The notes: a model not told the origin generated them from the letters alone. Positions 1 to 8,470 are shown, counted from the stretch's first letter. The stretch is DNA of 23,715 nucleotides from Symbiodinium natans (GCA_905221605.1 CAJNDS010002205.1:562817-586531), one strand, 5' to 3'. Made by a program: numbers and translations.

Positions 1-149
1 AACTTAATCAGAATTTTATATATTTATACTTACAATTAGCATAAAACGGCAACAACAAAAACAAAAAGGAACCCCCAGGTCTGTGGCCTTGTATGCTGCG
101 GACCCGTCGGCACGGAGTCCCAGCTGTTCTGGAGAGAAAAGAAGGGTGA

Positions 150-420
150 TTTAGGGTTGAGGATTTAGGGTTTGAGGGTTTAGGGTCAAGGGTTTAGGGT
201 CTGAGGGTTTTAGGGTTTGGGGGTTTGGGGTTTTGAGGGGCTTTCAATGGCTTGAAATGATCGAAGGGGCTTAGGGGCTCGGGTTTTTTGAAGTTTGGGC
301 TTTCAAGGCCTTGGGGTTTGGGGCTTTTGGGGGTCTAGGGTTTCAGGGTTTAGGGGTTTAGAACTATCGAGTTGAGGGGTTTGGCAGCTTGGGGCTAGGG
401 TTTGAGTTTGCGGATGTTTG
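150..420 (+). repeat. Degenerate telomere-like tract
   Basis: G-rich variants of TTTAGGG (GAGGGTTTAGGG, GGGTTTGGGG) cover this stretch. A short unique block at 82-146 upstream is open on both strands. 420-660 holds unique and C-rich sequence with no firm call. Confidence 0.7.
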
Positions 421-662
421 CGGTCTGGGGGCTGTTTGGGGGTATCTGCCAACACCGCGCGCTGGTCTAGTCTTTGAGTGTCTCAAATCCTGCTCACATC
501 TGCTTGCTCTGGGCTCTTGTAAGCCCTTACAAGCCTGAGTGGAAAACCTATCAACCTGAAACCCCCAAGTTCAAACTCCACAAGCCTAGATTAAGACACA
601 CAGCCTCTGGCAAAGGCTTCTTGAACCCTGACAGCAAGAACTCTGAAAACTAACTACGGAGC

Positions 663-735
663 CCTATGTGGGGGTTTCGGGTTCCTTATTGGGGTCCTTA
701 TTATAAGGGAATCCTACTTTTTGGGGGATCTACAT
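663..735. mobile_element. Family 3 element, partial copy
   Basis: CTATGTGGGGGTTTCGGG, CCTTATTGGGG and TATAAGGGAATCCTA match the left two thirds of the copy at 13832-13945; the right end is not matched. It precedes the exon-like block at 777. Confidence 0.5.
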
Positions 736-776
736 TGCCCTAAACCCTAACCGGTAAACCATAGTTTGCCCTCTAG

Positions 777-871
777 AATCGCTGCAGGAGCCCTTCTCCG
801 AAGACAACATTCATCAGCTCATCGATGTGAATGCCATGCTAGGCCCAGTTGCGACCCGACAATTAGCCAGT
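777..871 (+). CDS. Exon-like block, start of a plus-strand gene region
   Basis: After an acceptor-like CTCTAG the frame reads SLQEPFSEDNIHQLIDVNAM and LGPVATRQLAS before a possible GC donor at 872. All minus frames have stops, so the strand is fairly clear. It is followed by a TTTAGGG array at 892-1006. It is probably an exon of the gene whose other blocks lie between 1010 and 5031. Function unknown. Confidence 0.5.
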
Positions 872-891
872 GCTGAAACCCAACGGGGTTT

Positions 892-1006
892 GGGGTTTGG
901 GGTTTAGGTTTAGGGTTTAGGGTTTAGGGTTTAGGGTTTAGGGTTTAGGGTTTAGGGTTTAGGGTTTAGGGTTTAGGGTTTAGGGTTTAGGGTTTAGGGT
1001 TTAGGG
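892..1006 (+). repeat. TTTAGGG array
   Basis: About 14 near-perfect units lie between exon-like blocks at 777-871 and 1010-1192. Confidence 0.95.
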
Positions 1007-1009
1007 TAG

Positions 1010-1192
1010 GACCCAGAAGTCTTGCACCCCTGCATTGGGTCCTTAACCAGTTCAGCGTCTTCAATCAACCCCTTTCCAACCCGAGCTGTCACGAAAACAT
1101 CTGATCTACTTGAATACCACGCTACTCGCTGGCCTGACAGCATTTTGGTCTTGGCTAGCTTCCGAGAAGCCGCTGGGTTCCCACTTAACAAG
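1010..1192 (+). CDS. Exon-like block between telomeric arrays
   Basis: An acceptor GGTAG directly at the end of the TTTAGGG array is followed by 61 open codons (DPEVLHPCIGSLTSS... WPDSILVLASFREAAGFPLN) and an AAG|GC donor. The length is a multiple of three, phase 0. The minus strand is also open here (QRVAWYSSRSDVFVTARVGK), so strand is not certain; plus is preferred because the neighbouring blocks are plus and splice signals fit. Confidence 0.4.
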
Positions 1193-1378
1193 GCTTAACT
1201 ATCCCTAAACAGCCTTAATTCTGTGGGGAACCTAGGGGGGGTAGTATTCAGGGGGTATAGTAGGGAAACCCATGACAAAAGCCACACAAAGCCGCGGGAT
1301 TCTAAACCCTAAACCCGGACCTTAAACCCTAACCCTAAATCCGAAAAACCTAAACCCTAAACCCTAAACCCTAAAACG

Positions 1379-1465
1379 CGACCAGCCCTGGCGGCCTCCG
1401 GCACCATCTCTGCGTTGGGCGCGGCGGCCGGGCGCCCAGAGCCTCAGCGGTCAAGCCGCCACAAG
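1379..1465 (+). CDS. Exon-like block
   Basis: The plus frame reads RPALAASGTISALGAAAGRP and continues to AAG, with a possible GA donor (GATTAG) leading straight into a TTTAGGG array. It is GC-rich and also partly open on the minus strand. Confidence 0.3.
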
Positions 1466-1467
1466 GA

Positions 1468-1551
1468 TTAGGGTTTAGGGCTTGGGGTTTAGGGTTTAGG
1501 GTTTAGGGTTTAGGGTTTAGGGTTTAGGGTTTAGGGTTTTTTTTTGGGGGG
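1468..1551 (+). repeat. TTTAGGG array ending in T and G runs
   Basis: About nine units end in a T run followed by a G run near 1537-1558. Confidence 0.9.
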
Positions 1552-1615
1552 GGGGGGCCTCTTAAAAGGTTTACAGGGTAGGATTTGGCTCTGAGGCTCG
1601 AGGTTCTTCATAGCC

Positions 1616-1786
1616 CTATGCAAAATCCTGGGTGGGATCGGGCTCAGGGGTTCTGCGGGGTGTGCGGGTACACTGCACCCCACTTCAGGGACTAAAGGAG
1701 GGACCCTTAGAAGGGCCTGCTCGGCCCTCAGCCTTAAAGCCCTTCTATACTTCCGAAGCCGTAAGCTCCTCAGCTGCCACACAAGC
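1616..1786 (+). CDS. Exon-like block
   Basis: After CATAG the plus frame reads PYAKSWVGSGSGVLRGVRVH, then LQGLKEGPLEGPARPSALKP and FYTSEAVSSSAATQAI. It ends directly before a CCCTAAA array. The minus strand is open too but arginine-rich, as is common for antisense frames of GC-rich exons. Confidence 0.42.
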
Positions 1787-1790
1787 GATC

Positions 1791-1907
1791 ACCCTAAACC
1801 CTAAACCCTAAACCCTAAACCCTAAACCCTAAACCCTAAACCCTAAACCCTAAACCCTAAAACCCTAAAACCCTAAACCCTAAACCCTAAACCCTAAACC
1901 CTAAACC
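1791..1907 (-). repeat. CCCTAAA array
   Basis: About 16 units in the opposite orientation to the preceding array, directly between two exon-like blocks. Confidence 0.95.
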
Positions 1908-1915
1908 TCCCAAAG

Positions 1916-2005
1916 GCGCTCTCCGCGCGGATAAGCTACACCCGCCTGCGGCGACTCAATGGCCTGTCGGGAAGCTCAGCGATGCGTGTGTCCTCCTACT
2001 TGGAG
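1916..2005 (+). CDS. 30-codon exon before a telomeric inverted-repeat intron
   Basis: The CCCTAAA array ends in CAAAG, then GCG opens 30 codons (ALSARISYTRLRRLNGLSGS, then MRVSSYLE) to GAG before GTTCATG. It is phase 0 with AG|G and GT signals; minus frames have stops. The last ten bases are also the start of the left arm of an inverted repeat (1996-2010). Confidence 0.55.
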
Positions 2006-2218
2006 GTTCATGGGGCACTTGTATAACGCCCAAATAATACTTAGGGTTTAGGGTTTAGGGTTTAGGGTTTAGGGTTTAGGGTTTAGGGTTTAGGGTTTAG
2101 GGTTTAGGGTTTAGGGTTTAGGGTCTAGGGTTTAGGGTTTAGGGTTTAGGCTACTTGAGGCTACTTGTAACGTACAGATCTTAATTTGGGGTTCTAAGTG
2201 CCCTGAACCTCCAAGTAG
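1996..2218. mobile_element. Inverted-repeat element with internal telomeric array
   Basis: A perfect 15-base inverted repeat (1996-2010 and 2204-2218; CTACTTGGAGGTTCA on the left) is followed by imperfect arm similarity for about 30 more bases. The middle is a TTTAGGG array (2041-2150). The GT at 2006 lies in the left arm and the AG at 2217-2218 ends the right arm, so the arms could supply both splice sites. Confidence 0.65.
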
Positions 2219-2385
2219 TGCAGCTCTCTCAGTCGCCTGTGCCTTGTGGGACTAAACCCTAAACCCTAAACCCTAAACCCTAAACCCTAAACCCTAAGCC
2301 CAACAAGGGTCCACAAATCCTCAGCCCAACCCAACAGCAACAGCCCCTCAGCCAAAAGGCTGCCTTCCAAAAAACACCGACTTAG
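2219..2385 (+). CDS. Two short exon-like pieces around a CCCTAAA array
   Basis: A short piece follows the acceptor AAGTAG at 2218 (CSSLSRLCL in phase 0, with a GT after it). After the array at 2253-2297 and an AACAAG acceptor, 25 codons from 2308 read GPQILSPTQQQQPLSQKAAF up to a TAG at 2383. The end may be a true stop or a GA donor a few bases earlier. Confidence 0.35.
2253..2297 (-). repeat. CCCTAAA array
   Basis: About six units between two short exon-like pieces. Confidence 0.9.
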
Positions 2386-2519
2386 GGACTGGGTAGGTGA
2401 CCTTGAACTTCTTGGGTTGTATAGAATCCTACTATCCATAAAAGGGGTTTAGGGTTTAGGGTTTAGGGCTTAGGGTTATCTTTGTTTGGGCTAGGGTCTT
2501 CAGACCCCTTTAAGCCGAG

Positions 2520-2765
2520 GTTAATGATCGGCTGCGCTGGCTTCATGCAGTGGCGAGATCAGATGGCGCGGGGTCTCAGGTCCTCACGGCAGGCCTCGAA
2601 TTGGGGGCTTACGAAAACAAGGGGCCCTCCCAAGTAGTAGGGTTTAGGGTTTAGGGTTAACCCTAAACCCTAAACCCTTACAACAAGGTACCCCCATTTC
2701 GGAAACCCCCAATTCGGGAATGTTGGTGTGACAATCTGGCTTTCAAGGAGCTGTGGATTCAGTGA
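2520..2765 (+). CDS. Two exons joined across a telomeric-palindrome intron
   Basis: Exon 2520-2633 (38 codons, VNDRLRWLHAVARSDGAG to NKGPSQ) follows an acceptor GCCGAG. A 54-base intron 2634-2687 starts GTAGTAG, ends CAACAAG, and is mostly TTTAGGG facing CCCTAAA. Exon 2 from 2688 continues in phase 0 (VPPFRKPPIRECWCDNLAFK) to TGA at 2763 or to a GT donor four bases earlier. Minus frames of exon 1 all have stops, so the strand is well supported. Family not recognised. Confidence 0.55.
2639..2678. repeat. Perfect 40-base telomeric palindrome
   Basis: TTTAGGG units meet CCCTAAA units at GGGTTAACCC; the centre is between 2658 and 2659. It fills most of the 54-base candidate intron 2634-2687. Confidence 0.95.
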
Positions 2766-2784
2766 TGGTTATATGGTTGGCCGT

Positions 2785-2845
2785 CATAAAAGGGGGCCAG
2801 AAGCATTTCGAAGAATTTCCCCTTAATTCTGGCCCCTCTATAATT
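2785..2845. mobile_element. Small hairpin element
   Basis: Arms ATAAAAGGGGGCCAGAA and the complement of TTCTGGCCCCTCTATAAT flank about 25 bases. It lies before the pyrimidine tract of the exon at 2900. Confidence 0.5.
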
Positions 2846-2899
2846 ATTCTCTAATAACCCCTTCCTCTTCCTCTTCCTCTTCTTCTTCTTCTTCTCAAG

Positions 2900-2965
2900 G
2901 CTCCTACATTGCACCCTGAACCCGAAAACCGAATCACGTGGGGTTCGGCCCGGACCCTGCCTTAA
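2900..2965 (+). CDS. Exon-like block after a long pyrimidine tract
   Basis: A CTTCCT/CTT-rich pyrimidine tract (2862-2897) ends in CAAG, then GCT opens APTLHPEPENRITWGSARTL to a TAA at 2963. The tract is an unusually good splice acceptor context. Confidence 0.4.
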   Translation, partial: APTLHPEPENRITWGSARTLP

Positions 2966-2987
2966 GTTGCGGAACGCACCTTCGGTC

Positions 2988-3104
2988 TTAGGGTTTAGGG
3001 TTTAGGGTTTTGGGTTTTGGGTTTAGGGTTTAGGGTTTGGGGTTTAGGGTTTAGGGTTGAGGGTTTAGGGTTTAGGGTTTAGGGTTTAGGGTTTGGGGTT
3101 AGGC
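2988..3104 (+). repeat. TTTAGGG array with variants
   Basis: Units TTTAGGG mixed with TTTTGGG, TTTGGGG and TTGAGGG. Confidence 0.9.
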
Positions 3105-3105
3105 G

Positions 3106-3245
3106 ATGATGCGGCCTTAGTTTGCCTTTGCTGGGTGGGGAAGGGGGTTTGGGTTTGTCCTGACGGTGTAGTGCTGCTAGGTATGGGCAAGTACTGTTCA
3201 GTAGCATCATTTTCATACCTGTTGCAAAACATCAAAATCATTTAA
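3106..3245. CDS. Exon-like block, strand uncertain
   Basis: The unique stretch between two telomeric arrays is open on both strands. Plus reads DAALVCLCWVGKG... to TAA at 3243. Minus, after an acceptor CAACAG before G, reads YENDATEQYLPIPSSTTPSG and then QTQTPFPTQQ, which is the more natural composition. I cannot decide. Confidence 0.3.
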
Positions 3246-3254
3246 GTCATGCTC

Positions 3255-3279
3255 CGCCCCAAACCCAAAACCCAAAACC

Positions 3280-3311
<32 letters not shown>

Positions 3312-3337
3312 ACCCTAAACCCTAAACCCTAAACCCG
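3255..3337 (-). repeat. CCCTAAA / CCCTCAA array
   Basis: A block of CCCTCAA units sits next to CCCTAAA units, showing local amplification of a variant. Confidence 0.9.
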
Positions 3338-3541
3338 CACCTGTTTCGGGAGCAGAGCTCCAGGTGCGAGAGCTGGGCAAGCGAGCCGATCATGATCTTG
3401 AGGCGCCTCTGCTTTACAGGTTGGGGTCTTTTAGGGTTTGGGGCTTTGGGGCTGGGGGTTTAGGGTTTAGGGTTTGAGGTTTGAGGTTTGGGGGTTTGAG
3501 AGGCTAAGGGTTTAGGGCTTACAGAGGAGTCAGTTTTGCAG

Positions 3542-3676
3542 GGAGGGCTGCCGCGCGTAGATGTCTCTTTGGATGTTGAGGGGTTGGGGAAGGCCAGGCG
3601 CTAGCGAGCCCTGCACCCGGTCATAACCTGCAAGGCCCTGACCCCCAACCCTGAAGAAGAAGAGACATATCTCTAA
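3542..3676 (+). CDS. Exon-like block with a possible 42-base intron
   Basis: After TTTTGCAG the frame reads GGLPRVDVSLDVEGLGK, meets TAG at 3602, and then continues ALTPNPEEEETYL to TAA at 3674. AAG|GCC occurs at 3590-3595 and again at 3632-3637, so a 42-base GC-AG intron (3593-3634), phase 0, would remove the stop. Alternatively the stop marks decay. Confidence 0.35.
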
Positions 3677-3888
3677 ACCCTATACTAGTTATACCCTAAA
3701 CCCAGCAAATTTGGGGAATTTCTTTGGGGAGCGACCCCTAAACCCTAGTCCCTAGACCCTAACACCTAAACCCCCCAAAGAGATAGCAGGCAATCGAGGA
3801 GGTGGGAGGCAACACTTAGGGAACGACTCGGGCTTGATTGGGGTTTAGGGTGTAGGGTTTAGGGTTTAGGGTTTAGGGTTTAGGCTGC

Positions 3889-5031
3889 ATCAAGACCTGC
3901 CCCCTACCACTGAGATGTTCGGCAAGCCTTACAACTGTACTCAGGGTCCCCTAAACCCTAACCCCAAATCCTTTGGCGTTTAAAGACAAGTGCAGCTAAA
4001 AGCAAAAGCCAATCTGGCCGTCTAAGTCCGGCTTTGGCCGGCCCTGAACCGGGTTTAGGGTTTAGGGTTTAGGGTTTAGGGTTTAGGGTTTAGGGCCCTA
4101 ACCCCGAAGCTTTAAACCCCTTAACCCCTAAACCCTGAGCCGCAGGAGCTTGCGGAGGGGCAAAACGCCAGCGCTGTCGCATCCCAGCTGAACTGGGACA
4201 GAACTTCGGGATGTTTAGTCGGGTTTAGGGAGTTTACATATGGGAGTTTACGATGGTGGGAATTAGGGTTTAGGGTTTAGGGTTTAGTGTTCAGGGCTTG
4301 GGGCTTAGGTTTTAGGGCTTAGGATAGACTTTCCCCAAAGTTTTGACCATTTGGGGTTGTCATGGGGTGCTGCAATAATGAGCTAAGCCCCCTAAACCCA
4401 CAAGTCCTCGCAACCTCGCTCCCGAAGCGGCTTGCTCCCAACTTGCTTCTCGAGTCCATAATGAGACAGTTAGGGTTGAGGGTTGAGGGTTCAGGTGTTT
4501 ATTTGTTTTTTCTGTGGGGGGGGGGGGGGGGGGGGGGGGGCAGCAACTGACCTTGCAGAAATCTTACAAAGGACCAAGGTCTTGAGGGACCAGTACCTGC
4601 TGGACCAGGGGGCTTGTCAGGAAACTAGAGGGTGCCATCGTGTACAGCTTATAATGATGCACCTACTTGCCGCAGCCCAAATAAGAATGACTATTTTGGT
4701 TAAACCATCCCTTACCAAGAAGGACCCCGCAATCGGGTCCGTATTTTGGGCGATGGGGCTGATAGTGTGGCGATGTGGCGAATGTGTGAGGGATTTGGGG
4801 GGCTTTATATGGTTTAGAGCTTCGAGCCCTAAACCTTAAGCCCTAAACCTCAAACCCTTGTAACACCCTAAGCCCCAAGCCCTCAACCTCAAACCCTAAA
4901 CCTTAAACCCCAAACAATAAACCCTAAACCCTAAAAACCCTAAACCCTAAACCCTTTCCCAGGTCATGACGCCAGAGGGCAACCTGAAGCTGGAGCAGCC
5001 AAGTGTGCCCGCGCCGGTCGCAGGCCCTTAG
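3889..5031 (+). CDS. Series of short exon-like blocks among telomeric tracts
   Basis: Plus-strand protein-like pieces are: 3889-3946 (LHQDLPPTTEMFGKPYNCTQ), 4137-4208 (ELAEGQNASAVASQLNWDRT), 4401-4470 (VLATSLPKRLAPNLLLESIM), 4541-4622 (TDLAEILQRTKVLRDQYLLD), 4745-4815 (DGADSVAMWRMCEGFGGLYM) and 4963-5031 (VMTPEGNLKLEQPSVPAPVA, after TTTCCCAG, ending TAG). Between them lie TTTAGGG-like tracts and a 25-base G run. These are probably exons of the gene begun at or before 777. Individual borders are approximate, and 3889-3946 and 4401-4470 are also open on the minus strand. Confidence 0.4.
4051..4095 (+). repeat. TTTAGGG array flanked by near-direct repeats
   Basis: Six units lie between GGCCCTGAACC (4040-4050) and GGCCCTAACC (4094-4103), a one-base-indel duplication. 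Confidence 0.75.
4516..4540 (+). repeat. Run of 25 guanines
   Basis: An uninterrupted G25 precedes CAGCAACTGACC, where an exon-like frame opens. Length may be unstable or mis-called. Confidence 0.85.
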
Positions 5032-5040
5032 ACCGGCTGG

Positions 5041-5128
5041 AGGGTTTAGGGTTGAGGGTTGAGGGTTTTGGGTTGAGGGTTTAGGGCTTAGGGCTTAGGG
5101 TTTAGGGTTTAGGGTTTAGGGTTTAGGG
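5041..5128 (+). repeat. TTTAGGG array with variants
   Basis: TTTAGGG, TTGAGGG and CTTAGGG units just after the exon-like block ending at 5031. Confidence 0.9.
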
Positions 5129-5219
5129 TCACCCAAATACCCCCTAAGCCCTTCAACCCTTAAGTCCCAGGCAAGCAAGCTCCCGAGCACCGCCCCCTTG
5201 AAACCCTGAACCGAAACCC

Positions 5220-6112
5220 CCGAACCTTTGTCATAGTGGGATAACATTTTACATTTTTAAGGGTACTTAAACTCAATAAGAATAAAATTTTAAATTTTTA
5301 TTACTATCCCAACTATAAACCAGGAACTGCTAAGAAAAGAGATTTCGGGTCTGCGGTTTACATCTTCTCTGGAATAAACTTAAGGGAGAAAAGATTGTTG
5401 GCACTAAGAGTTTGTTACTTTCATCCTCGGTCTCTTTTTCATCTACATTCAATATTTATTGGTATTCTCTTCTTGCATTTCTTACGGTATAATTTTACGC
5501 CAAGAAGAATCCCATCCTTTCCAGATTCTTTTAAATCCTGGAATTCCCTGTCATCTTTTGGATCAAAGGTATCTTTTGGTTCTTTAAAGGGGCGATGAAT
5601 ACTAGTATCAATAATCATGACAATTTCAATACCAAGAACAATAATAACAAGAATAAGAATATTAATCATAATGATTCTGCAAGCCCGTTTAGCACCCCTA
5701 TTTTATACTGTGTGTTTAGCATCTTCTTCACTCCCAGGCAAAAGTACTATCATGAGCCCGAGATACTATTTATACTAATGATGCTAAAACTTGGGGTTGT
5801 AAACAGGCCCTACAAGCATTGCACAAATTCATGCCCCTTGAAACACTATTGTGAAGATTCTACGGGGTCATACCTTAGGGAATCTCTCAAAACGTTTATT
5901 TCGTTCCCACATTCCCTATACAAGAGCCAGTAAAATTACTATTTAAACCTCAACCCGACTAAACGCCCCAGGGATGTTCGGTTTGAGTACCAGAGAGGCA
6001 CAAGACCTTCCTTCTTAGTACCTGAGACGGTAACCTTTAACCTTCCGGGGTACATATATACATATATGTATATGAGATATATATATATATATATATTTAT
6101 TTATTTATATAT
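5220..6112. other. AT-rich island without telomeric repeats
   Basis: About 890 bases, AT-rich and free of TTTAGGG. A hairpin with GGGATA-ended arms lies near 5236-5312. A 76-codon minus frame (5669-5439) starts with a hydrophobic stretch (ILILVIIVLGIEIVMII) and then a charged part; a 112-codon plus frame begins in an asparagine-rich microsatellite. Neither is recognised, and low-complexity sequence weakens both. An AT microsatellite closes the island at 6053-6112. Confidence 0.45.
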
Positions 6113-6123
6113 TGTCCTTCCAG

Positions 6124-6243
6124 AACTCAAAGGTTCACCTTGCTTGGCCTAGGGTACTCAGCAAGGCCTTGCTGGGTGTGCGCCGACTCTGCTCGCACTG
6201 GCTCTCAGACAACTCGACCGACTCTTGCCTCCAAACCCTGCGA
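6124..6243 (+). CDS. 40-codon exon with a consensus GTAAGC donor
   Basis: After CCAG the frame reads NSKVHLAWPRVLSKALLGVR, then LCSHWLSDNSTDSCLQTLR, and ends phase 0 at CGA before GTAAGC. It lies between an AT-rich microsatellite and the short CCCTAAA tract upstream of the RCC1-like gene. It could be the last exon before that gene or part of an upstream gene. Confidence 0.45.
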
Positions 6244-6367
6244 GTAAGCCCACCACTGCAGGTCCCGCAACATCAGGCAGCCCTAAACCCTAAACCCTAA
6301 CCTTAAACCCTAAGCCCTAGAGTGCTAAGGAATGCGTGGTAGCAGTCGAGGTTGCTTATCTAGCATC

Positions 6368-7699
6368 ATGGCCTTTACGATTCAGGTGAGTTTGCTGAGT
6401 GGCAGAGCAGTTCAGCTGGAAGCAGAACCGGGCGAGTCTGTCGCAGCATTGCGGGGAAGAGCGCAGAAGGCTCTGGCGGCTGGTGCGGGCAGACTCGTGG
6501 GCTCCTGCGGCAGCGTTCTGGACGGAGCAGCTACGCTTGAGGAATCTGGTTTGCGTAGCGGCGAGACGCTGACCTTTAAGGTCAGCAGGGTTCAGGTTTG
6601 CCGCAACGATTCTGCTTTTGCTGCCATTCTGGGTGACGGGTCTGTTGTGACCTGGGGCAAGGCTGACGAAGGTGGCAACAGCAGCCATGTACAAGATCAA
6701 TTGATCGATGTGCGGCAGATCCAAGGTACCATGAATGCCTTTGCTGCCATTCTGGGCGATGGGTCTGTTGTGACCTGGGGCATATCTTGCGTTGGTGGCG
6801 ACAGCAGTGCCGTGCAGGATCAGCTGAAGGATGTGCAGCAGATCCAAGCTACATTGGATGCCTTTGCTGCCATTCTGGGCGACGGGTCTGTTGTGACCTG
6901 GGGCAGTTCTGGCGGTGGTGGCGACAGCAGTGCTGTGCAGGATCAGCTGAAGGATGTGCAGCAGATTCAAGCTACCTTGGAAGCCTTTGCTGCCATTCTG
7001 GGCGATGGGTCTGTTGTGACCTGGGGCAATTCTGGCGGTGGTGGCGACAGCAGTGCTGTGCAGGATCAGCTGAAGGACGTGCGGCAGATCCGAGGTAACG
7101 CCGCGGCTTTTGCTGCCATTCGGGACGATGGGTCTGTTGTGACCTGGGGCATTGCTGGCTGTGGTGGCGACAGCAATGCTGTGCAGGCTCAGCTGAAGGA
7201 TGTGCAGCAGATCCGAAGCACCAGCATGGCTTTTGCTGCCATTCTGGGCGATGGGTCTGTTGTGACCTGGGGCAGTCCTAGCGGTGGTGGCGACAGCAGT
7301 GCCGTGCAGGATCAGCTGAAGGATGTGCAGCAGATCCAAGCTACCACGAACTCCTTTGCTGCCATTCTGGGCGATGGGTCTGTTGTGACCTGGGGCATTT
7401 CTGGCGTTGGTGTCGACCACAGTGCTGTGCAGGATCAGCTGAAGGATGTGCAGCAGATCCGAGGTACCGACGTGGCCTTTGCTGCCATTCTGGGCAATGG
7501 GTCTGTTGTGACCTGGGGCATTGCTGGCTGTGGTGGCGACAGCAGTGCTGTGCAGGCTCAGCTGAAGGATGTGCAGCAGATCCGAAGCACCAGCATGGCT
7601 TTTGCTGCCATTCTGGGCAATGGGTCTGTTGTGACCTGGGGGAATGCCGCCCGCGGTGGTGACAGCGGTGCCGTGCAAGCTCAGCTGTTGAATGCCTAG
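6368..7699 (+). CDS. Ubiquitin-like + RCC1-like repeat protein
   Basis: Single-exon gene of 443 residues from the ATG at 6368; an in-frame ATG at 6332 would add 12 residues, but the MAFTIQVSLLSGR start is the one usual in this dinoflagellate family. Residues about 1-75 look like a ubiquitin-like beta-grasp domain (start FTIQVSLLSGR, end SGLRSGETLTFKV). Nine tandem units of 41 residues follow, each with the core FAAILGDGSVVTWG and a tail like DSSAVQDQLKDVQQIQ; phenylalanine codons start at 6617, 6740 and every 123 bases to 7601. Such repeats resemble RCC1/HERC beta-propeller blades. The last unit ends LLNA and stop. Molecular role is unknown; related proteins are often auto-named HERC-like without a HECT domain, and none is present here. 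Units 5 and 8 are nearly identical. A CCCTAAA tract lies just upstream at 6281-6321. No relict spliced leader was found before the start. Confidence 0.93.
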   Translation: MAFTIQVSLLSGRAVQLEAEPGESVAALRGRAQKALAAGAGRLVGSCGSVLDGAATLEESGLRSGETLTFKVSRVQVCRNDSAFAAILGDGSVVTWGKADEGGNSSHVQDQLIDVRQIQGTMNAFAAILGDGSVVTWGISCVGGDSSAVQDQLKDVQQIQATLDAFAAILGDGSVVTWGSSGGGGDSSAVQDQLKDVQQIQATLEAFAAILGDGSVVTWGNSGGGGDSSAVQDQLKDVRQIRGNAAAFAAIRDDGSVVTWGIAGCGGDSNAVQAQLKDVQQIRSTSMAFAAILGDGSVVTWGSPSGGGDSSAVQDQLKDVQQIQATTNSFAAILGDGSVVTWGISGVGVDHSAVQDQLKDVQQIRGTDVAFAAILGNGSVVTWGIAGCGGDSSAVQAQLKDVQQIRSTSMAFAAILGNGSVVTWGNAARGGDSGAVQAQLLNA

Positions 7700-8156
7700 G
7701 GTTGTGCAACACACAGCCGAATGGCTAGGACAGTCTCCTCACATGCAGTTGGACCCCATGCTCCAACATTCCGAAATCCGAAGCCCTTATAAGGCCCCAC
7801 TTAACCCTGAAGGCCGTAAACCCCAACCCTCCAACCCCTAAACCCAACCACCCCAACCCCACCCCCAGGCCCTAAACCCGAAACCCTAAACCCTAAACCC
7901 GAAACCCTAAACCGTTCAAACCCTAACCCCCCCCGAGCGCACTCATAGTAAGTCTTTTGTACACGCCTGAGATAGAACAGCATCGCACGAACGAAATGCC
8001 GAAAAAGATCGAATGCCTCTTGGATGAGTTGTTCCTTGGCAGTCAATGGTCAAATAATTCTTGGCTCTAGAATGGTCCCATTTCGTTGCTCACACTCACA
8101 CCACTTTTTTCGATCACGAATGTTAGGGTGTAGGGTCTGGGGTGTAGGGGTTTAGG
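7700..8156. other. Flank of the RCC1-like gene with one exon-like block
   Basis: 7700-7800 is unique and probably 3' untranslated. 7800-7925 is degenerate CCCTAAA-like. 7930-8035 re-opens: minus reads EQLIQEAFDLFRHFVRAMLF then YLRRVQKTYYECAR after a CCAAG acceptor; plus also has a short protein-like frame (MPKKIECLLDELFLGSQW). No firm gene call. Confidence 0.35.
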
Positions 8157-8286
8157 GTCCTACTATTTGCTTAAGAAACCCTTTCAAAGGATTCAGATAT
8201 TCTTCCCAAAAAGGATAATAAAGGGACTATTTGTTATTTTTTTGTTTTAGGGCGGGGCGGGGGGTTCTGAAGCAAATGTAGACTGT
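8157..8286. mobile_element. Inverted-repeat element with CTACTATTTGCTT arms
   Basis: The left arm CTACTATTTGCTTAAGAAACC matches the reverse of GGTTCTGAAGCAAATGTAG at about 8263-8281. A lone copy of the right arm (GGTTCTGAAGCAAATAGTAG) recurs at about 20177-20196. 8287-8395 is exon-like but open on both strands (minus LEAQLTTGLEEMLPQSTF). Confidence 0.5.
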
Positions 8287-8470
8287 GGGAGCATTTCTTC
8301 AAGGCCGGTTGTAAGCTGAGCTTCAAGCCCCACACACCGTAGGGAGCCGAAAAGTCCTAAGACCTTGCGACCTCTTCTGCCCCAATCTGTGTTGCCCTCA
8401 ACCCTCAACCCTCAGCCCTCAGCCCTCAACCCTAAACCCTAAACCCTAGCCCTAAACCCTAAACTCCTCC

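Noticed and set aside
6356-7714. A 452-codon open frame on the minus strand across the whole RCC1-like gene
   Set aside because: Its openness follows from the repeated 123-base unit; the product is a histidine- and leucine-rich antisense repeat with no known domain.
7930-8046. EF-hand (centrin-like) start on the minus strand, from the phrase IQEAFDLFR
   Set aside because: No calcium-binding loop follows, and the resemblance is only a few residues.
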